Below the pieces are notes generated by a model. That model saw nothing but the letters and a program-made list of their open reading frames with translations, did no database searches and had not been told where the DNA came from. DNA of 64,000 nucleotides from Bradymonas sediminis (GTDB lineage: Bacteria > Myxococcota_A > Bradymonadia > Bradymonadales > Bradymonadaceae): positions 1,750,001 through 1,814,000 of the forward strand of contig NZ_CP030032.1 of the NCBI RefSeq assembly GCF_003258315.1. Reading direction: 5' to 3'. Shown one piece after another: positions 25,250 to 33,950 of the stretch (positions are counted from its first letter, which is position 1; every line of letters starts with the position of its first letter). The position numbers were made by a program, and so were the translations under genes.

Positions 25250-27079
25250 TTAGGGGATGTCCGCAGCGGTGAAGTCGATGGGCAACGCGTTGGCGTGGGC
25301 GAGGGTGAATTTTCGCCAGCGCCCCTGCTGGGCGCGCTTGAGCGTGGAGGGCGGCCCCGCGCCGTCGCGAAGTATGCGTTTATAGAGGTATTTCGCCGCC
25401 GCCCGTTGCCCCTGCAGGTCGAGCGCCCATGCCAGATAAAGCCCGACTTCGGCCCGTCGGTTGCGGTTGGTAATCTGCTCGAGAGAGCGCCGAAACGCCC
25501 CCTCAGCGCGCTTCGAGCGCCCGATGCGCAGCGCGATGAGCCCGGCCAGGATGTGCAGGTTTGGCTCGTGGGGATAGAGGGCGAGGGCGTGCTCGATGAG
25601 AATGAGCAGGCGCCCATCGCTCTCGCCCTCCCAATTGCGAACGCATGCCTTTCGGTAGAGCTCGAATGCCTGGCCGTGCGCGCTGGGGTGCCAGCCTCGG
25701 TCCACGATAAACGGCTGCGCGCTGGGGTCGGGGCCGCCGGTGTGGGCGTCGATGGCGGTCAGGCTAAAGGGGATATACCAATTGCGGCTGCTCGGTGAGG
25801 CGCCGGCGGCGACCCATACCCGGCGGTGCTTGGGCTCAAAGACTACGCTCGCCACGGTGTTGGGTCCCGCGATGGTGTTGCCAAAGAGGCGCTCGCGCCC
25901 GCTATGCGGGTCTTTGAAGTCGCCCAGAATCGTCGCGATATCCCGCGGGCCGCCGGGGGCAGCGCCCGGGCCAAAGCGCTCTTCGAGGAAGGCGTCGACC
26001 CTTGGTTGGTTGCGCAGCGAGCGCTGCCAGACCGGCTGGTCGGCCGGCGCCTCGCCGATATCCTGGGTGATGTCGGGGTGCGCGGCGCTAAAGGTGCTGC
26101 GCGAATCTGCGATAATCTCGAGGTCTTCTTTCTCGGGCGACACGCGGTAGATGGCGCCGCGACCGGTGTCACCTTCGCACAAAACGTAGGTCCAACCGGC
26201 CACCGGCGGATGATTGCGCAGGATGGCGACCGCCTCCTCGATGGTATGCGCCTGGCGCATCGCCATGTCGCCGGCAAAACCCACCGGCACCCCGTCGAGG
26301 TCTAGCGCGTCGCAATGATGCTGGTGCACGGTGAGGGTGAGGCCGGCGGCGTTCATGGCGGTGAGCCCACCGCCGATGATGCCCGCGCTGCCAACCGAGA
26401 CATAGTCCATGCCCTCGTCGGGATGATAAAATGTGACGGTCGCGCGGCGGTCCCAATAATCGATGCCGAAATAGTCGACGTTATGCCCGTGCAAAATCGA
26501 CTCGCTCGCCGGCGGGCGAACGATCGCGGTCGTGTTGCCCAGATAGGGCGCGGACTCGGGGTCGGTCGGGGTGTCGATAAATCGCGGGCTGCGGAGTCCG
26601 GGGTATTTATCGAGCACCCACAAAAAGCTCTCGTGCATCAGGTAGCCGCTGAGCAGGTCGTCGAGCGACATCCCCGAGGCGTTCGCCAGCGCCACCGCGG
26701 CGGCGCGGTATTCGGCGGGCAGGTTTTGGGCCAGTCGCCGGGTCACCCAATGGCGCGTGAAGAGGTCGACCGCGCCGCTCAAGCGTGTCAGGCGAGTGCG
26801 CCGCTTCAGCAGGGTGTCGAGATAGCGCGCGAAGAAGGGCAGCGGGCCCTGTTGAATTTCGTCGCGCAGGCGCAACCCGGTCTGTCCGGCCATGCTGGCG
26901 AAGCTGCCGCGCAGGTTGAGGAAGAGAAGATCGCCCTGGGGCGTGACGATGCGCCCGGGGCGCGGGGCCTGCTCCGGATGAATGACGCAGGGCGGATCGC
27001 TGAAGTCACCGCGTTCCCACGGACTCGTCGGTGCGGAATCGTTCCCTAATTCCTCTGGCTTGTCCTGAGATATTTGCAT
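25250..27079 (-). CDS. C45-like (acyl-CoA:6-APA acyltransferase fold) protein with TPR tail
   Basis: A 609-residue protein. Residues from about 110 to 430 follow the peptidase C45 / AAT Ntn-hydrolase layout: SGMSLDDLL, LHGHNVDYFGIDYWD, IGGGLTAMNAAGLTLTVHQH, VPVGFAGDMAMRQAHTIEEA, CEGDTGRGAIYRV, RVWVAAG. The C-terminal 150 residues are TPR-like helices (HALALYPHEPNLHILAGLIA; AEGAFRRSLEQI). No signal peptide is evident. At the position of the family's autocatalytic nucleophile, usually a Cys before S/T (GCTS), the sequence reads YLGNTTAIV, so the cysteine is absent. The start ATG 27079 has no good ribosome site. Substrate unknown. Confidence 0.72.
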   Translation of the reverse strand: MQISQDKPEELGNDSAPTSPWERGDFSDPPCVIHPEQAPRPGRIVTPQGDLLFLNLRGSFASMAGQTGLRLRDEIQQGPLPFFARYLDTLLKRRTRLTRLSGAVDLFTRHWVTRRLAQNLPAEYRAAAVALANASGMSLDDLLSGYLMHESFLWVLDKYPGLRSPRFIDTPTDPESAPYLGNTTAIVRPPASESILHGHNVDYFGIDYWDRRATVTFYHPDEGMDYVSVGSAGIIGGGLTAMNAAGLTLTVHQHHCDALDLDGVPVGFAGDMAMRQAHTIEEAVAILRNHPPVAGWTYVLCEGDTGRGAIYRVSPEKEDLEIIADSRSTFSAAHPDITQDIGEAPADQPVWQRSLRNQPRVDAFLEERFGPGAAPGGPRDIATILGDFKDPHSGRERLFGNTIAGPNTVASVVFEPKHRRVWVAAGASPSSRNWYIPFSLTAIDAHTGGPDPSAQPFIVDRGWHPSAHGQAFELYRKACVRNWEGESDGRLLILIEHALALYPHEPNLHILAGLIALRIGRSKRAEGAFRRSLEQITNRNRRAEVGLYLAWALDLQGQRAAAKYLYKRILRDGAGPPSTLKRAQQGRWRKFTLAHANALPIDFTAADIP

Positions 27080-27359
27080 GAGAATACGTGCAGGTATTTT
27101 TAATACAGCAGGTTGGATTCGCGTGGTCGCGTCTGCTTATTGAGTACCCCAGATCAGTGCGGCGGGCAAATAACAAAAGCCCGGGCGCGCACCTTCGGCG
27201 CAAATTCTTCGCGCGTCGCGCGGCCTGCTTTGGGGAAGGTAAGCGGCGCGAAATCCCCGAGAGGACCCCGCCAGTTTAAGAAGTGGACGTTGGGTGTTTT
27301 GGTCGTTAGTATGCCGTGTCTTAAGCGGATTTTTCGTTTCCATTTGAAGTAATATTATT

Positions 27360-28280
27360 ATGCTATCGACTAAAACCCGTGCGCTGGCCGCCGCATCCAT
27401 CGCGTTCGCGACCTACCTTTGCGCGCCCCCGGTGTACGCTCAGGATGGGGCGCCTGGGGCGGTGAAGGGCTCACCCGCCGAAGATGGCGGGCTGACCTAT
27501 AAGGAATATGCCAATCAGGGCGCCCAGGCGTTCGCGGCCAAGCAATACGCCCAGGCAGCCGAAGCCTTCGAGCGGGCCTATGAGCTCAATCCGGTGCCCA
27601 ATCTTCTCTATAATATTGGGCGCGCGCGCGAGAAGCTTGGCCTCTTCGAGAGCGCCAACGCAGCTTATACCCAATTTGTGACCCAGCCGGACGTGGAATT
27701 GAAGGCCCGCCAGGACGCCCTGCAGCGCATAAAGACGCTCAAGGAGGTCATCGCGCTTCAGAAAGGTGGTGAGGTCGTCGATGCCGGGGAGGTCGACCGA
27801 GAGCAGGGCGATCACGGCCTGGCCGAGGCGCCCGAGATGGCGCTGGATGAGGCCACCTCGGCGCGTATCGCCGAGGCGCTGGCCGAAGCAGAAAACGACC
27901 GGGTTCAGCCGGGGACGCCGCCGCTGAGGGTCTCTCCACCCGCCGAGGCGACGGAGGCGATCCCGACGACGGCCTATATTTTGATGGGCACCGGCGCCGC
28001 CTCGCTGATCGGCAGCGGTGTCTTCGGGTATCTAACCTACGCGCAGAGCACGGCCGCCGATGACGCGACGACCCTGGACGCGCGGCGCGACGAGAATTCC
28101 ACCGGCCAGTCCTACGCCTATGTCGCCGATGGGATGCTGGTGGGCGGTGTTATCCTGGCCGGGCTCGGCACGTATTTCTGGTTGAGCTCGCCTTCCGACT
28201 CCACGACCTCCGCCCAGGCCCGCGTCACGCCGAGCATCGGCGCGAGCGGGGCCGCGCTGACTTTTACGTTGGACTATTGA
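27360..28280 (+). CDS. exported TPR protein with two C-terminal membrane helices
   Basis: A 306-residue protein with signal peptide (ASIAFATYLCAPPVYA-Q) and a periplasmic TPR unit (YANQGAQAFAAKQYAQAAEAFERAYELNPVPNLLYNIGRA). An acidic linker follows, then two hydrophobic helices (AYILMGTGAASLIGSGVFGY and YVADGMLVGGVILAGLGTYF) and a C-terminal strand ending TFTLDY. This layout is common in myxobacterial exported proteins of unknown function. Its stop TGA overlaps the ATG of the next gene by one base, indicating coupled translation with the cysteine-rich lipoprotein. Confidence 0.8.
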   Translation: MLSTKTRALAAASIAFATYLCAPPVYAQDGAPGAVKGSPAEDGGLTYKEYANQGAQAFAAKQYAQAAEAFERAYELNPVPNLLYNIGRAREKLGLFESANAAYTQFVTQPDVELKARQDALQRIKTLKEVIALQKGGEVVDAGEVDREQGDHGLAEAPEMALDEATSARIAEALAEAENDRVQPGTPPLRVSPPAEATEAIPTTAYILMGTGAASLIGSGVFGYLTYAQSTAADDATTLDARRDENSTGQSYAYVADGMLVGGVILAGLGTYFWLSSPSDSTTSAQARVTPSIGASGAALTFTLDY

Positions 28281-28582
28281 TGGGCAATCCGATGCAGTTA
28301 AGAACTTCTTATGCGCGCTCTCTCCGCGCGCTTTGTGCCTCACTGCTCCTGCTGGTGGCCGTCGGCTTGGCCGGCGGGTGTTCGTTTATCTTCGACTTTG
28401 AGGAGTGCCGAACAAGCGACGATTGTGTGGCCTTCGACGACGCCGAGAATAAGCAATTCTTCGTGTGCTCGAACGCCAAAAAATGTGTGTTGGAAGTCGC
28501 GCGCGAATGCCGCCAGGACGCCGACTGCACCGACGCCGCCGCGCCCATCTGTGCGGCCGCGGGCAAATGCGTTGCCGAGTGA
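28280..28582 (+). CDS. small cysteine-rich lipoprotein
   Basis: A 100-residue lipoprotein (signal VAVGLAGGC). The mature part is two modules with the pattern C-x5-C-xn-C-x4-5-C: CRTSDDC...CSNAKKC and CRQDADC...CAAAGKC, presumably disulfide-bonded knobs. The same pattern occurs as an insertion in the permease at 21063. The gene overlaps the upstream TPR protein gene by one base (TGATG). ATG 28280 is used; an internal ATG at 28292 is possible. Function unknown. Confidence 0.8.
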   Translation: MGNPMQLRTSYARSLRALCASLLLLVAVGLAGGCSFIFDFEECRTSDDCVAFDDAENKQFFVCSNAKKCVLEVARECRQDADCTDAAAPICAAAGKCVAE

Positions 28583-28601
28583 GCGCTGAGCGCCCCGGCG
28601 A

Positions 28602-30488
28602 TTAGTCGATCGGCAGCAGGGGGACGAAATTATCGTCTTCTTTGGGGGGCGTGGCCGAAGTATTGCCAGGCGTCGGCGATTTCTTCGCAGCCGGCATCAA
28701 GAGGTCGACCGGCGCGTCATCCTTCTCGGGCGTCTTGGCCGGGTTGGCCACGACCGAAGCGTTGGCCGCCGTCTGGGTTTTCTTTGGCGCACGGTTTGCT
28801 CGTTTCGTCTTGGCCGAAGGGGTCGGTGACTTCGGCTGCTCGAGCTTCGGGGCCTCGGTGGGTTGAGCCGCGGCTTCGGCGGCCTTCGCCGACTCGGCCT
28901 GAGCGGCTTTGATGCGCTCAATCGCTGCACGCGCCTCGGCGTTCCCGGGGTTCTTCTGCCGGACCTTCTCGTAGCTCTCAAGCGCTTGCGCGAACTCGCC
29001 TTTTTCTTCGTAAATCTTGGCCTGACTAAAGAGGCGACCTGTCTCCAGGTCATCGCGCGAGGCCGCATAGTCTGCGCTCAACGCGGGCAACTCTTCAATC
29101 GACGGTTCAAGCAGGTCGAGGATGGCCTCGGCGCGGCCATAATTTTCCTCGTCGATATACGCGCTCGCCTGGGCGAGTTGTGCTCTCGCGCTCTCCATTT
29201 TCGCCGCGGAGTCGTCCTTGAAGGGCGCCAACCAAAGGAACGCGCCGACAAGACCGGCGGCGATAATGGCAATCGCCACCGCGACGACGCGCAGGGTCTT
29301 GGCGCTCTGATCTTTTTGGATCATCGCGATCTGCTCCTCGGTGATGAGGCGAAGATCGCTGGTGGAGTCGACGTATAGGCCGCTGTCGTGACGGTAAATC
29401 TGCGGCTGGGAGCTTGAGTCCGGCGAGGGCGAGCGCGCCGGAGTATGGGCGCGGTCTCGCTGAAGCACGACGCCAGAGTCCTGCGCGCTATCCGGCATCA
29501 GCGGGCTTTGTCTGGCGAACTCGCCGGTGGTTATCTGCGCGGCGAGGTTCGGGAGTTGAATCGAGGTCTCGGCCATGATCTCGATAAGCTCGACCAGGAT
29601 GCTGGGAGCGTCGGCGGGGCGGTCATCCGGCGATTTGGCCAACATCCGCTCGACCAACTCGACCAGCGCATCGGGGACGCGGTGGTCCTCGGGCAAGCGC
29701 TCGCCGAGGGGCTTCGGCGCGGCGTGGACATGCTGGTAGAGCACCGTGATATCGTCGTCCGAGACAAACGGTTTCTCGCCGCAGAGCATATAATAGAAGA
29801 GGACGCCCATCGCGTAGATATCGACGCGATGGTCGCTCGGATTGCCCATGATCTGCTCGGGCGACAAATAGGCGGCCGACCCCACGAGCGCCTGCTCCTT
29901 GGTGACATCCACTGCGCCAGCGCTGAGCTTGGCCAGGCCGAAGTCTAATATTTTCGTATAGTTTTGCCGCCCGTGACGCTCGGTCAGCATGATATTGGAG
30001 GGCTTAATATCGCGGTGAATCAGCCCGATGGAGTGCGCCTCGCCGATGCCTTGCAGGATCTGGGCGGCGATCTGAGCGAATTCCTGGACCGACATCGCCC
30101 CCTCGCGTCGCATGCGCCGGGTGAGCGTCTCGCCGTCGACATATTCCATGCAAATATATGCCTGGTTCTCGTCGTGGCCGAAGTCGTAAATCGCGACAAT
30201 ATGCGGGTGCTGCAGGCGGCTCATGCCCTGGGCTTCGCGCTCGAAGCGGATGATAGCCTCGTCATCATCGACAAAGGAGCGCGGCAATACTTTGACCACG
30301 ACCTTGCGCCCAAGCGCGGTCTGGCTGGCCAGATAGACCACTCCCATGCCGCCCTTGCCGATGCATTGCTCGACCTCGTAGCGGCCCGCCAGAGTTTTGC
30401 CGATGAGCTTTTCGGGGTCGTAGGGCTTCTTCTTTGCAGAAGCCGCCTCCTTGGGAGGCGCCGATTTGTCGAGCGTTTCTTCGGACAT
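28602..30488 (-). CDS. membrane-anchored Ser/Thr protein kinase with TPR-like C-terminus
   Basis: Hanks-type kinase of 628 residues. The N-terminal kinase domain (about 30-300) has the glycine loop GKGGMGVVYLA, the VVVK lysine strand (RKVVVKVLPRSF), HRDIKPSNIM, DFGLAKL and SPEQIMG. A linker and YHDSGLYVDSTSD follow, then one TM helix (VAVAIAIIAAGLVGAFLWLA, about residue 410) and an external part with TPR-like helices (AQLAQASAYIDEENYGRAEA, FAQALESYEKVRQKNPGNAE) and an Ala/Pro/Lys tail. It should sense an extracytoplasmic signal and phosphorylate cytoplasmic targets. It is convergent with the lipoprotein gene at 28280 and transcribed alone. Confidence 0.93.
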   Translation of the reverse strand: MSEETLDKSAPPKEAASAKKKPYDPEKLIGKTLAGRYEVEQCIGKGGMGVVYLASQTALGRKVVVKVLPRSFVDDDEAIIRFEREAQGMSRLQHPHIVAIYDFGHDENQAYICMEYVDGETLTRRMRREGAMSVQEFAQIAAQILQGIGEAHSIGLIHRDIKPSNIMLTERHGRQNYTKILDFGLAKLSAGAVDVTKEQALVGSAAYLSPEQIMGNPSDHRVDIYAMGVLFYYMLCGEKPFVSDDDITVLYQHVHAAPKPLGERLPEDHRVPDALVELVERMLAKSPDDRPADAPSILVELIEIMAETSIQLPNLAAQITTGEFARQSPLMPDSAQDSGVVLQRDRAHTPARSPSPDSSSQPQIYRHDSGLYVDSTSDLRLITEEQIAMIQKDQSAKTLRVVAVAIAIIAAGLVGAFLWLAPFKDDSAAKMESARAQLAQASAYIDEENYGRAEAILDLLEPSIEELPALSADYAASRDDLETGRLFSQAKIYEEKGEFAQALESYEKVRQKNPGNAEARAAIERIKAAQAESAKAAEAAAQPTEAPKLEQPKSPTPSAKTKRANRAPKKTQTAANASVVANPAKTPEKDDAPVDLLMPAAKKSPTPGNTSATPPKEDDNFVPLLPID

Positions 30489-30623
30489 GAGCGCTACGGG
30501 CGCATTCGCACCAAAATCAGACGAAAATTAGAGGACGACCATCGCGCAAAAGATACCACGGGCGTTTGGCGCCCGCAATTGCTTCGGGGGTGGGGGAGAG
30601 CACATCGGCAGCCGCGCGGCGGA

Positions 30624-31400
30624 CTATTTCGCCAGCCCACGCGCGACCATTTCCTGGGCAATATAGCTGGCGACATCCGGCGCAGTGGTGCGCGGGCCAA
30701 AGCCTGCGTCGAAGCCCAACTCCAGCGCCAACTCATGCGAGATGCGCGGTCCGCCGGCGACCACGAGCAGGTCCTGGCGGATGCCTTCGGCCTCGAGCAT
30801 ATCGATGAGCTCGGCGAGGTTCTTGATGTGGACGTCCTTCTGGGTGACGACCTGGCTGACCAGCAGGGCGTCGGCTTTCTTCTCAATCGCGTGGGCGATG
30901 AGATCCTCGTTGAGCACCTGCATGCCGAGGTTATATGCGTTGATCATGGGGTAGCGCTCCAGGCCGTATTCGCCCGAATACCCCTTCATATTCATGATCG
31001 CGTCGATGCCCACCGAGTGCGCGTCGGTGCCGGTGCAGGCGCCTAGGACCGTAATCTTTCGCCCGATTTCGGCCTCGATATAGGCGTTGATTTCATAGAA
31101 ATCCATGCGCTCGGTTTCGATCTGCGCGACCTTAATCTTGGTGAAATCAAGGGTCTGCGTGAAGCGCGCGTACACGATAAAATAGGTGTAGCCCTCGCCG
31201 AGGTCCTGGCTGTGGTAGACCTTCGGGTCTTCAAGGCCCATCTTCAGCGCGACCTGGCGGGCCGCCTCGCTGGCTTCGGGGCCGTAGGGGACGGGCAGCG
31301 TGTACGAGAGCTGCACCTGTCCGTCATCGAGGGTGTCGCCGTAGGGGCGGACGCGGGTCAGGTCGGCTGGAGTGGCGCCTGTTCGGCCGGTGGTTTTCAT
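30624..31400 (-). CDS. kamE: lysine 5,6-aminomutase beta subunit
   Basis: Adenosylcobalamin-binding subunit of D-lysine (or ornithine) aminomutase, which moves the terminal amino group by a radical mechanism in lysine fermentation. The 258-residue protein carries the base-off cobalamin motif DAHSVG (His 128) and, 11 residues later, NMKG (Lys 139). The spacing equals the axial His 133 and PLP-binding Lys 144 of the Clostridium enzyme. Also present are the dimerisation part (VYHSQDLGEGYTYFIVYARF), LLVSQVVTQKDVHIKNLAEL and GGPRISHELALELGFDAGFG. The start ATG 31400 is preferred; a longer reading has no conserved residues. The alpha subunit gene (kamD), normally adjacent, is not in this window. 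Confidence 0.92.
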   Translation of the reverse strand: MKTTGRTGATPADLTRVRPYGDTLDDGQVQLSYTLPVPYGPEASEAARQVALKMGLEDPKVYHSQDLGEGYTYFIVYARFTQTLDFTKIKVAQIETERMDFYEINAYIEAEIGRKITVLGACTGTDAHSVGIDAIMNMKGYSGEYGLERYPMINAYNLGMQVLNEDLIAHAIEKKADALLVSQVVTQKDVHIKNLAELIDMLEAEGIRQDLLVVAGGPRISHELALELGFDAGFGPRTTAPDVASYIAQEMVARGLAK

Positions 31401-31563
31401 GGCAAAGGCTTCGCGCGAAGGAGTCGATGATGGCGGTAATATGGTCAAATAATTGAACTGGTCGTTGGGGCCGGGCGTGTATATAAAACGCAACTGCGGA
31501 CCTGGCCAACGCTTTATTTTACATAGCGATCATGGGTCGAAATCACAACCCTGGAGGATTCGG

Positions 31564-32031
31564 ATGGCGGTTGAAATTGAGCGTAAATTCTTAGTGTGCT
31601 CGCAGCTGTGGCGGGCGGATGTCTTCGATGAGATTCCGATGCGCCAGGGTTATTTTGAGAGCGCCCCGGGAGCCACGGTGCGCGTGCGCATCGAAGGGGA
31701 GAGGGCGGTGCTGACCATCAAGGGCCCGACGGTCGGGCTGTCGCGGGCGGAATTCGAATATGAAATCCCGATGGCCGATGCCCGCGAGATGCTCGACACC
31801 TTTTGCCAGGGGCGCCAGGTCGAGAAGGTGCGCTACCTCGTCAAGCACGGCGAGCACACCTGGGAGGTCGATGTCTTCGAGGGAGCCAACGCCGGGTTGG
31901 TCATGGCTGAGGTCGAATTGGACCGCGACGACGAGGCGGTGGCGACGCCGGAGTGGATTGGCGAGGAGGTCTCGCATGACCGGCGCTATCGCAACGGTTA
32001 CCTGGCGCGCCATCCCTGGGCAGAGCGCTGA
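31564..32031 (+). CDS. CYTH-domain (triphosphate tunnel) phosphatase
   Basis: A 155-residue single-domain CYTH protein of the triphosphate tunnel metalloenzyme group, most likely an inorganic triphosphatase. It begins with the signature EIERKF (the ExExK metal/phosphate motif) and continues with the tunnel strands YFESAPGATVRVRIEGE, VLTIKGPTVGLSRAEFEYEI, EKVRYLVKH, WEVDVFEGANAGLVMAEVEL and a final YRNGYLA. ATG 31564 has GGAGGATTCGG before it; the longer in-frame reading has no support. It is divergent from kamE and ends at a strong bidirectional terminator. Adenylate cyclase or thiamine-triphosphatase activity cannot be excluded. Confidence 0.9.
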   Translation: MAVEIERKFLVCSQLWRADVFDEIPMRQGYFESAPGATVRVRIEGERAVLTIKGPTVGLSRAEFEYEIPMADAREMLDTFCQGRQVEKVRYLVKHGEHTWEVDVFEGANAGLVMAEVELDRDDEAVATPEWIGEEVSHDRRYRNGYLARHPWAER

Positions 32032-32063
32032 GTTTTTTCGCGGCGGTGGCGAAGCGAGATCGA

Positions 32064-32098
32064 GAAAGGGGCGCCCGGCTGAGCCGGGCGCCCCTTTC
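32064..32098. terminator. bidirectional terminator
   Basis: A perfect 16-bp inverted repeat, GAAAGGGGCGCCCGGC / GCCGGGCGCCCCTTTC, loop TGA. It sits between the convergent CYTH and pentapeptide genes. Confidence 0.85.
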
Positions 32099-32125
32099 AT
32101 TGTCGATCTCCTCGACAACCGCTGC

Positions 32126-32755
32126 TTAGACCACGCGGCGTCGGCCGGTCTTCTCGACGAACCCGTCGGGCAGCACGGAGTCGGTGATTGACATCGCGCT
32201 CAGATAGCAGCTCGACGCTTGGCAGGCGCTCAGATCCACATCTTTGAGCTCCATCTCGCGCAGGGTCACGAAGCGCATCTCGCCGCCGGTCGGGACGACG
32301 TCGTGCCAGTGGCCGCCCTTAAAGGTGACGCGCTCGAAATTATAGTCCGGCCCGATCAGCTTCTCGAGGGTACAATCGTTGAATTGCGAGTCGGTCCACT
32401 CGGGGAATACAAAGTTGCATTCTTTAAATTCGCAGCGACTCAGGGTCGAGGCGTCCAGGGAGAAGTCATCGCCCTCCACGCCCTCGAAGGTGCAATTGAG
32501 CAGCGTGCAGCTGTGGACGTAGGTGCCGTTGAGCACGCAGCCGTCGAAGCGGCATTCGGTGAGGGTGCATTCCTCGAAGGCGACATTGGACAGGTCGATG
32601 CCCGAAAAGTCGAAACCGGCCAGGTTCTGGCCCGAAAAACTTGCCATCTCGAGGCTCGGCAACTCCCCGTGTTCTTCCTCGTGCTTCTCGACCGCGCGAT
32701 GGAACTTTTTGGCGTTTCCGGTCTTAACTAATTTGCTAAGTTCGTTCGAAGACAT
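32126..32755 (-). CDS. pentapeptide-repeat protein
   Basis: A 209-residue protein with a helical N-terminus (SSNELSKLVKTGNAKKFHRA) and about 25 consecutive pentapeptides, pattern A(D/N)LxF or F/L at the centre (FSGIDLSNVAFEECTLTECR and so on), which should form a right-handed quadrilateral beta-helix. It ends with LPDGFVEKTGRRR. The sequence lacks a signal peptide and has many Cys residues in the repeats. ATG 32755 is chosen (AGGAAG upstream). A second pentapeptide protein at 34837 has a similar N-terminal helix and an ELPDGF tail, so the two may be paralogues. No binding target is known. Confidence 0.88.
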   Translation of the reverse strand: MSSNELSKLVKTGNAKKFHRAVEKHEEEHGELPSLEMASFSGQNLAGFDFSGIDLSNVAFEECTLTECRFDGCVLNGTYVHSCTLLNCTFEGVEGDDFSLDASTLSRCEFKECNFVFPEWTDSQFNDCTLEKLIGPDYNFERVTFKGGHWHDVVPTGGEMRFVTLREMELKDVDLSACQASSCYLSAMSITDSVLPDGFVEKTGRRRVV

Positions 32756-33062
32756 GTGCCCGAGCTTCCTGAAAAAAGGAATAAAGTAGTTTATGGGTGC
32801 TGGTGAATCGGGTGTTTTGCGACTTTCGATCAAATAACGTAAGGTCGGCTCAACCCACAAGCGCACTTCGACTAGCGCATTTGACGGTGACTCGTCCAGC
32901 CGTGTTGGCCCAGGCGCATAAAAAAGATCATTGAATCACGCTTGGGGGCTCGATGGCGAGTATTTTTGACCAGGCCTGCAGCCGTTGCACGCTTTGATCG
33001 TCGCGCTATGATTGTGTTTGTTTCAACTTTGTCTGCACGGTTCATTTTAAGGTGGGCACGAT
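32756..33062. other. divergent intergenic region
   Basis: About 307 bases between the pentapeptide gene and the exported TPR protein gene, transcribed away from each other. It should hold two promoters; none is clear enough to mark. The only recognisable signal is the AAGGTGG ribosome site of the gene at 33063. Confidence 0.4.
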
Positions 33063-33926
33063 ATGCGAAAGAGCCAACTAATTTCTCCGATGATCGCCCT
33101 GTGCGCGCTCGCTTTGCCCCTGGCGTCGGCGACTCAGGCGCACGCCCAGAGCACGCCGAAAGCCCGCCACGCGAGCTCCCAGGATTCGCGCTATGCCCAG
33201 TATTTTGGGGATGGTTTGCGCGAATTCGGCGAGGGCAACTTTGAGCGCGCGATCCCGAATTTGCTGCGCGCCTATGCCTTGGACTCCAGGGCCGAGACGC
33301 TCGGCCTGGTCATCTCGGCCTACGATAAGATGGGCTATTGTGACGCGGCGCTGCGTCAACTCGAGGTCTTTGAGTCGGCCCACGCCCGCGCCAGCGCCCC
33401 AGGGCTTGCGGAGTGCGCGAAGATCGGCACGGTGCAGTTGGAATGTGTTGGGGCGGCCGGGGCGTTGGCGGGCGAGTCGGCGCAGGTGAATGGGCGCTTC
33501 GAGGTGACCTGCGGTGAAGCGGTGCGGCTGCCGGCCGGTGAGCATGCGGTGGCGGTCGGCGAGGGGGCCTCCGAGAAGTCACGGCGCAAGGTCCGCGTTT
33601 TAGAGGGCGAGACCGTTTCATTACGCCTGGAGTCAATCGACCCGCCGAAGCGCTGGCGACCCGTCACCCCCGAGGTCTCCCAATTGCCCGACCTGCCGGC
33701 GTATGTCGAGCGCGTGCCCGATGCCGGCTTTAGCTATTCGGTCTTTTTGACTCAGGATGGAATCTACCGGGTCTTCGTGCAGGCGGCCGCGGACCAGCCG
33801 CCGGCCTATTTTGATCTTCCCTTTCGACCCAATATCCTGCGCCTGTGCGACAGCGGTGAGCGCTATGACCGCCGGCTTCACGAGTGTGTGCCGATGGAGG
33901 GGCTAAATATTACGAAGTTCAAATAA
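33063..33926 (+). CDS. exported TPR/PEGA-like protein
   Basis: A 287-residue secreted protein: signal peptide (IALCALALPLASATQAHA-Q), a TPR pair (YAQYFGDGLREFGEGNFERA, IPNLLRAYALDSRAETLGLV) and a beta-rich part resembling PEGA-type domains (VQLECVGAAGALAGESAQVN, VRLPAGEHAVAVGEGA, KVRVLEGETVSLRLES). The last third, after SQLPDLPAYVERVPDAGFSY, is unique and includes two cysteines near the end (RLCDSGERY, LHECVPM). Ribosome site AAGGTGGGC. Its stop codon lies in a hairpin shared with the convergent gene. Function unknown. Confidence 0.8.
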   Translation: MRKSQLISPMIALCALALPLASATQAHAQSTPKARHASSQDSRYAQYFGDGLREFGEGNFERAIPNLLRAYALDSRAETLGLVISAYDKMGYCDAALRQLEVFESAHARASAPGLAECAKIGTVQLECVGAAGALAGESAQVNGRFEVTCGEAVRLPAGEHAVAVGEGASEKSRRKVRVLEGETVSLRLESIDPPKRWRPVTPEVSQLPDLPAYVERVPDAGFSYSVFLTQDGIYRVFVQAAADQPPAYFDLPFRPNILRLCDSGERYDRRLHECVPMEGLNITKFK

Positions 33927-33950
33927 GCCCGCGTGCCTGCCGGCTTATTT
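33921..33950. terminator. hairpin containing the stop codons of two convergent genes
   Basis: AAATAAGCC (33921-33929) and GGCTTATTT (33942-33950) form a 9-bp stem. The plus-strand TAA (33924-33926) and the minus-strand TAA (33947-33945) lie inside the arms. Each strand has TTATTT after the GC core, so it is a plausible bidirectional terminator. Confidence 0.6.

Noticed and set aside
30624-31493. Longer form of KamE starting at 31493
   Set aside because: The added residues show no similarity to KamE proteins, while the shorter form begins where homology does.
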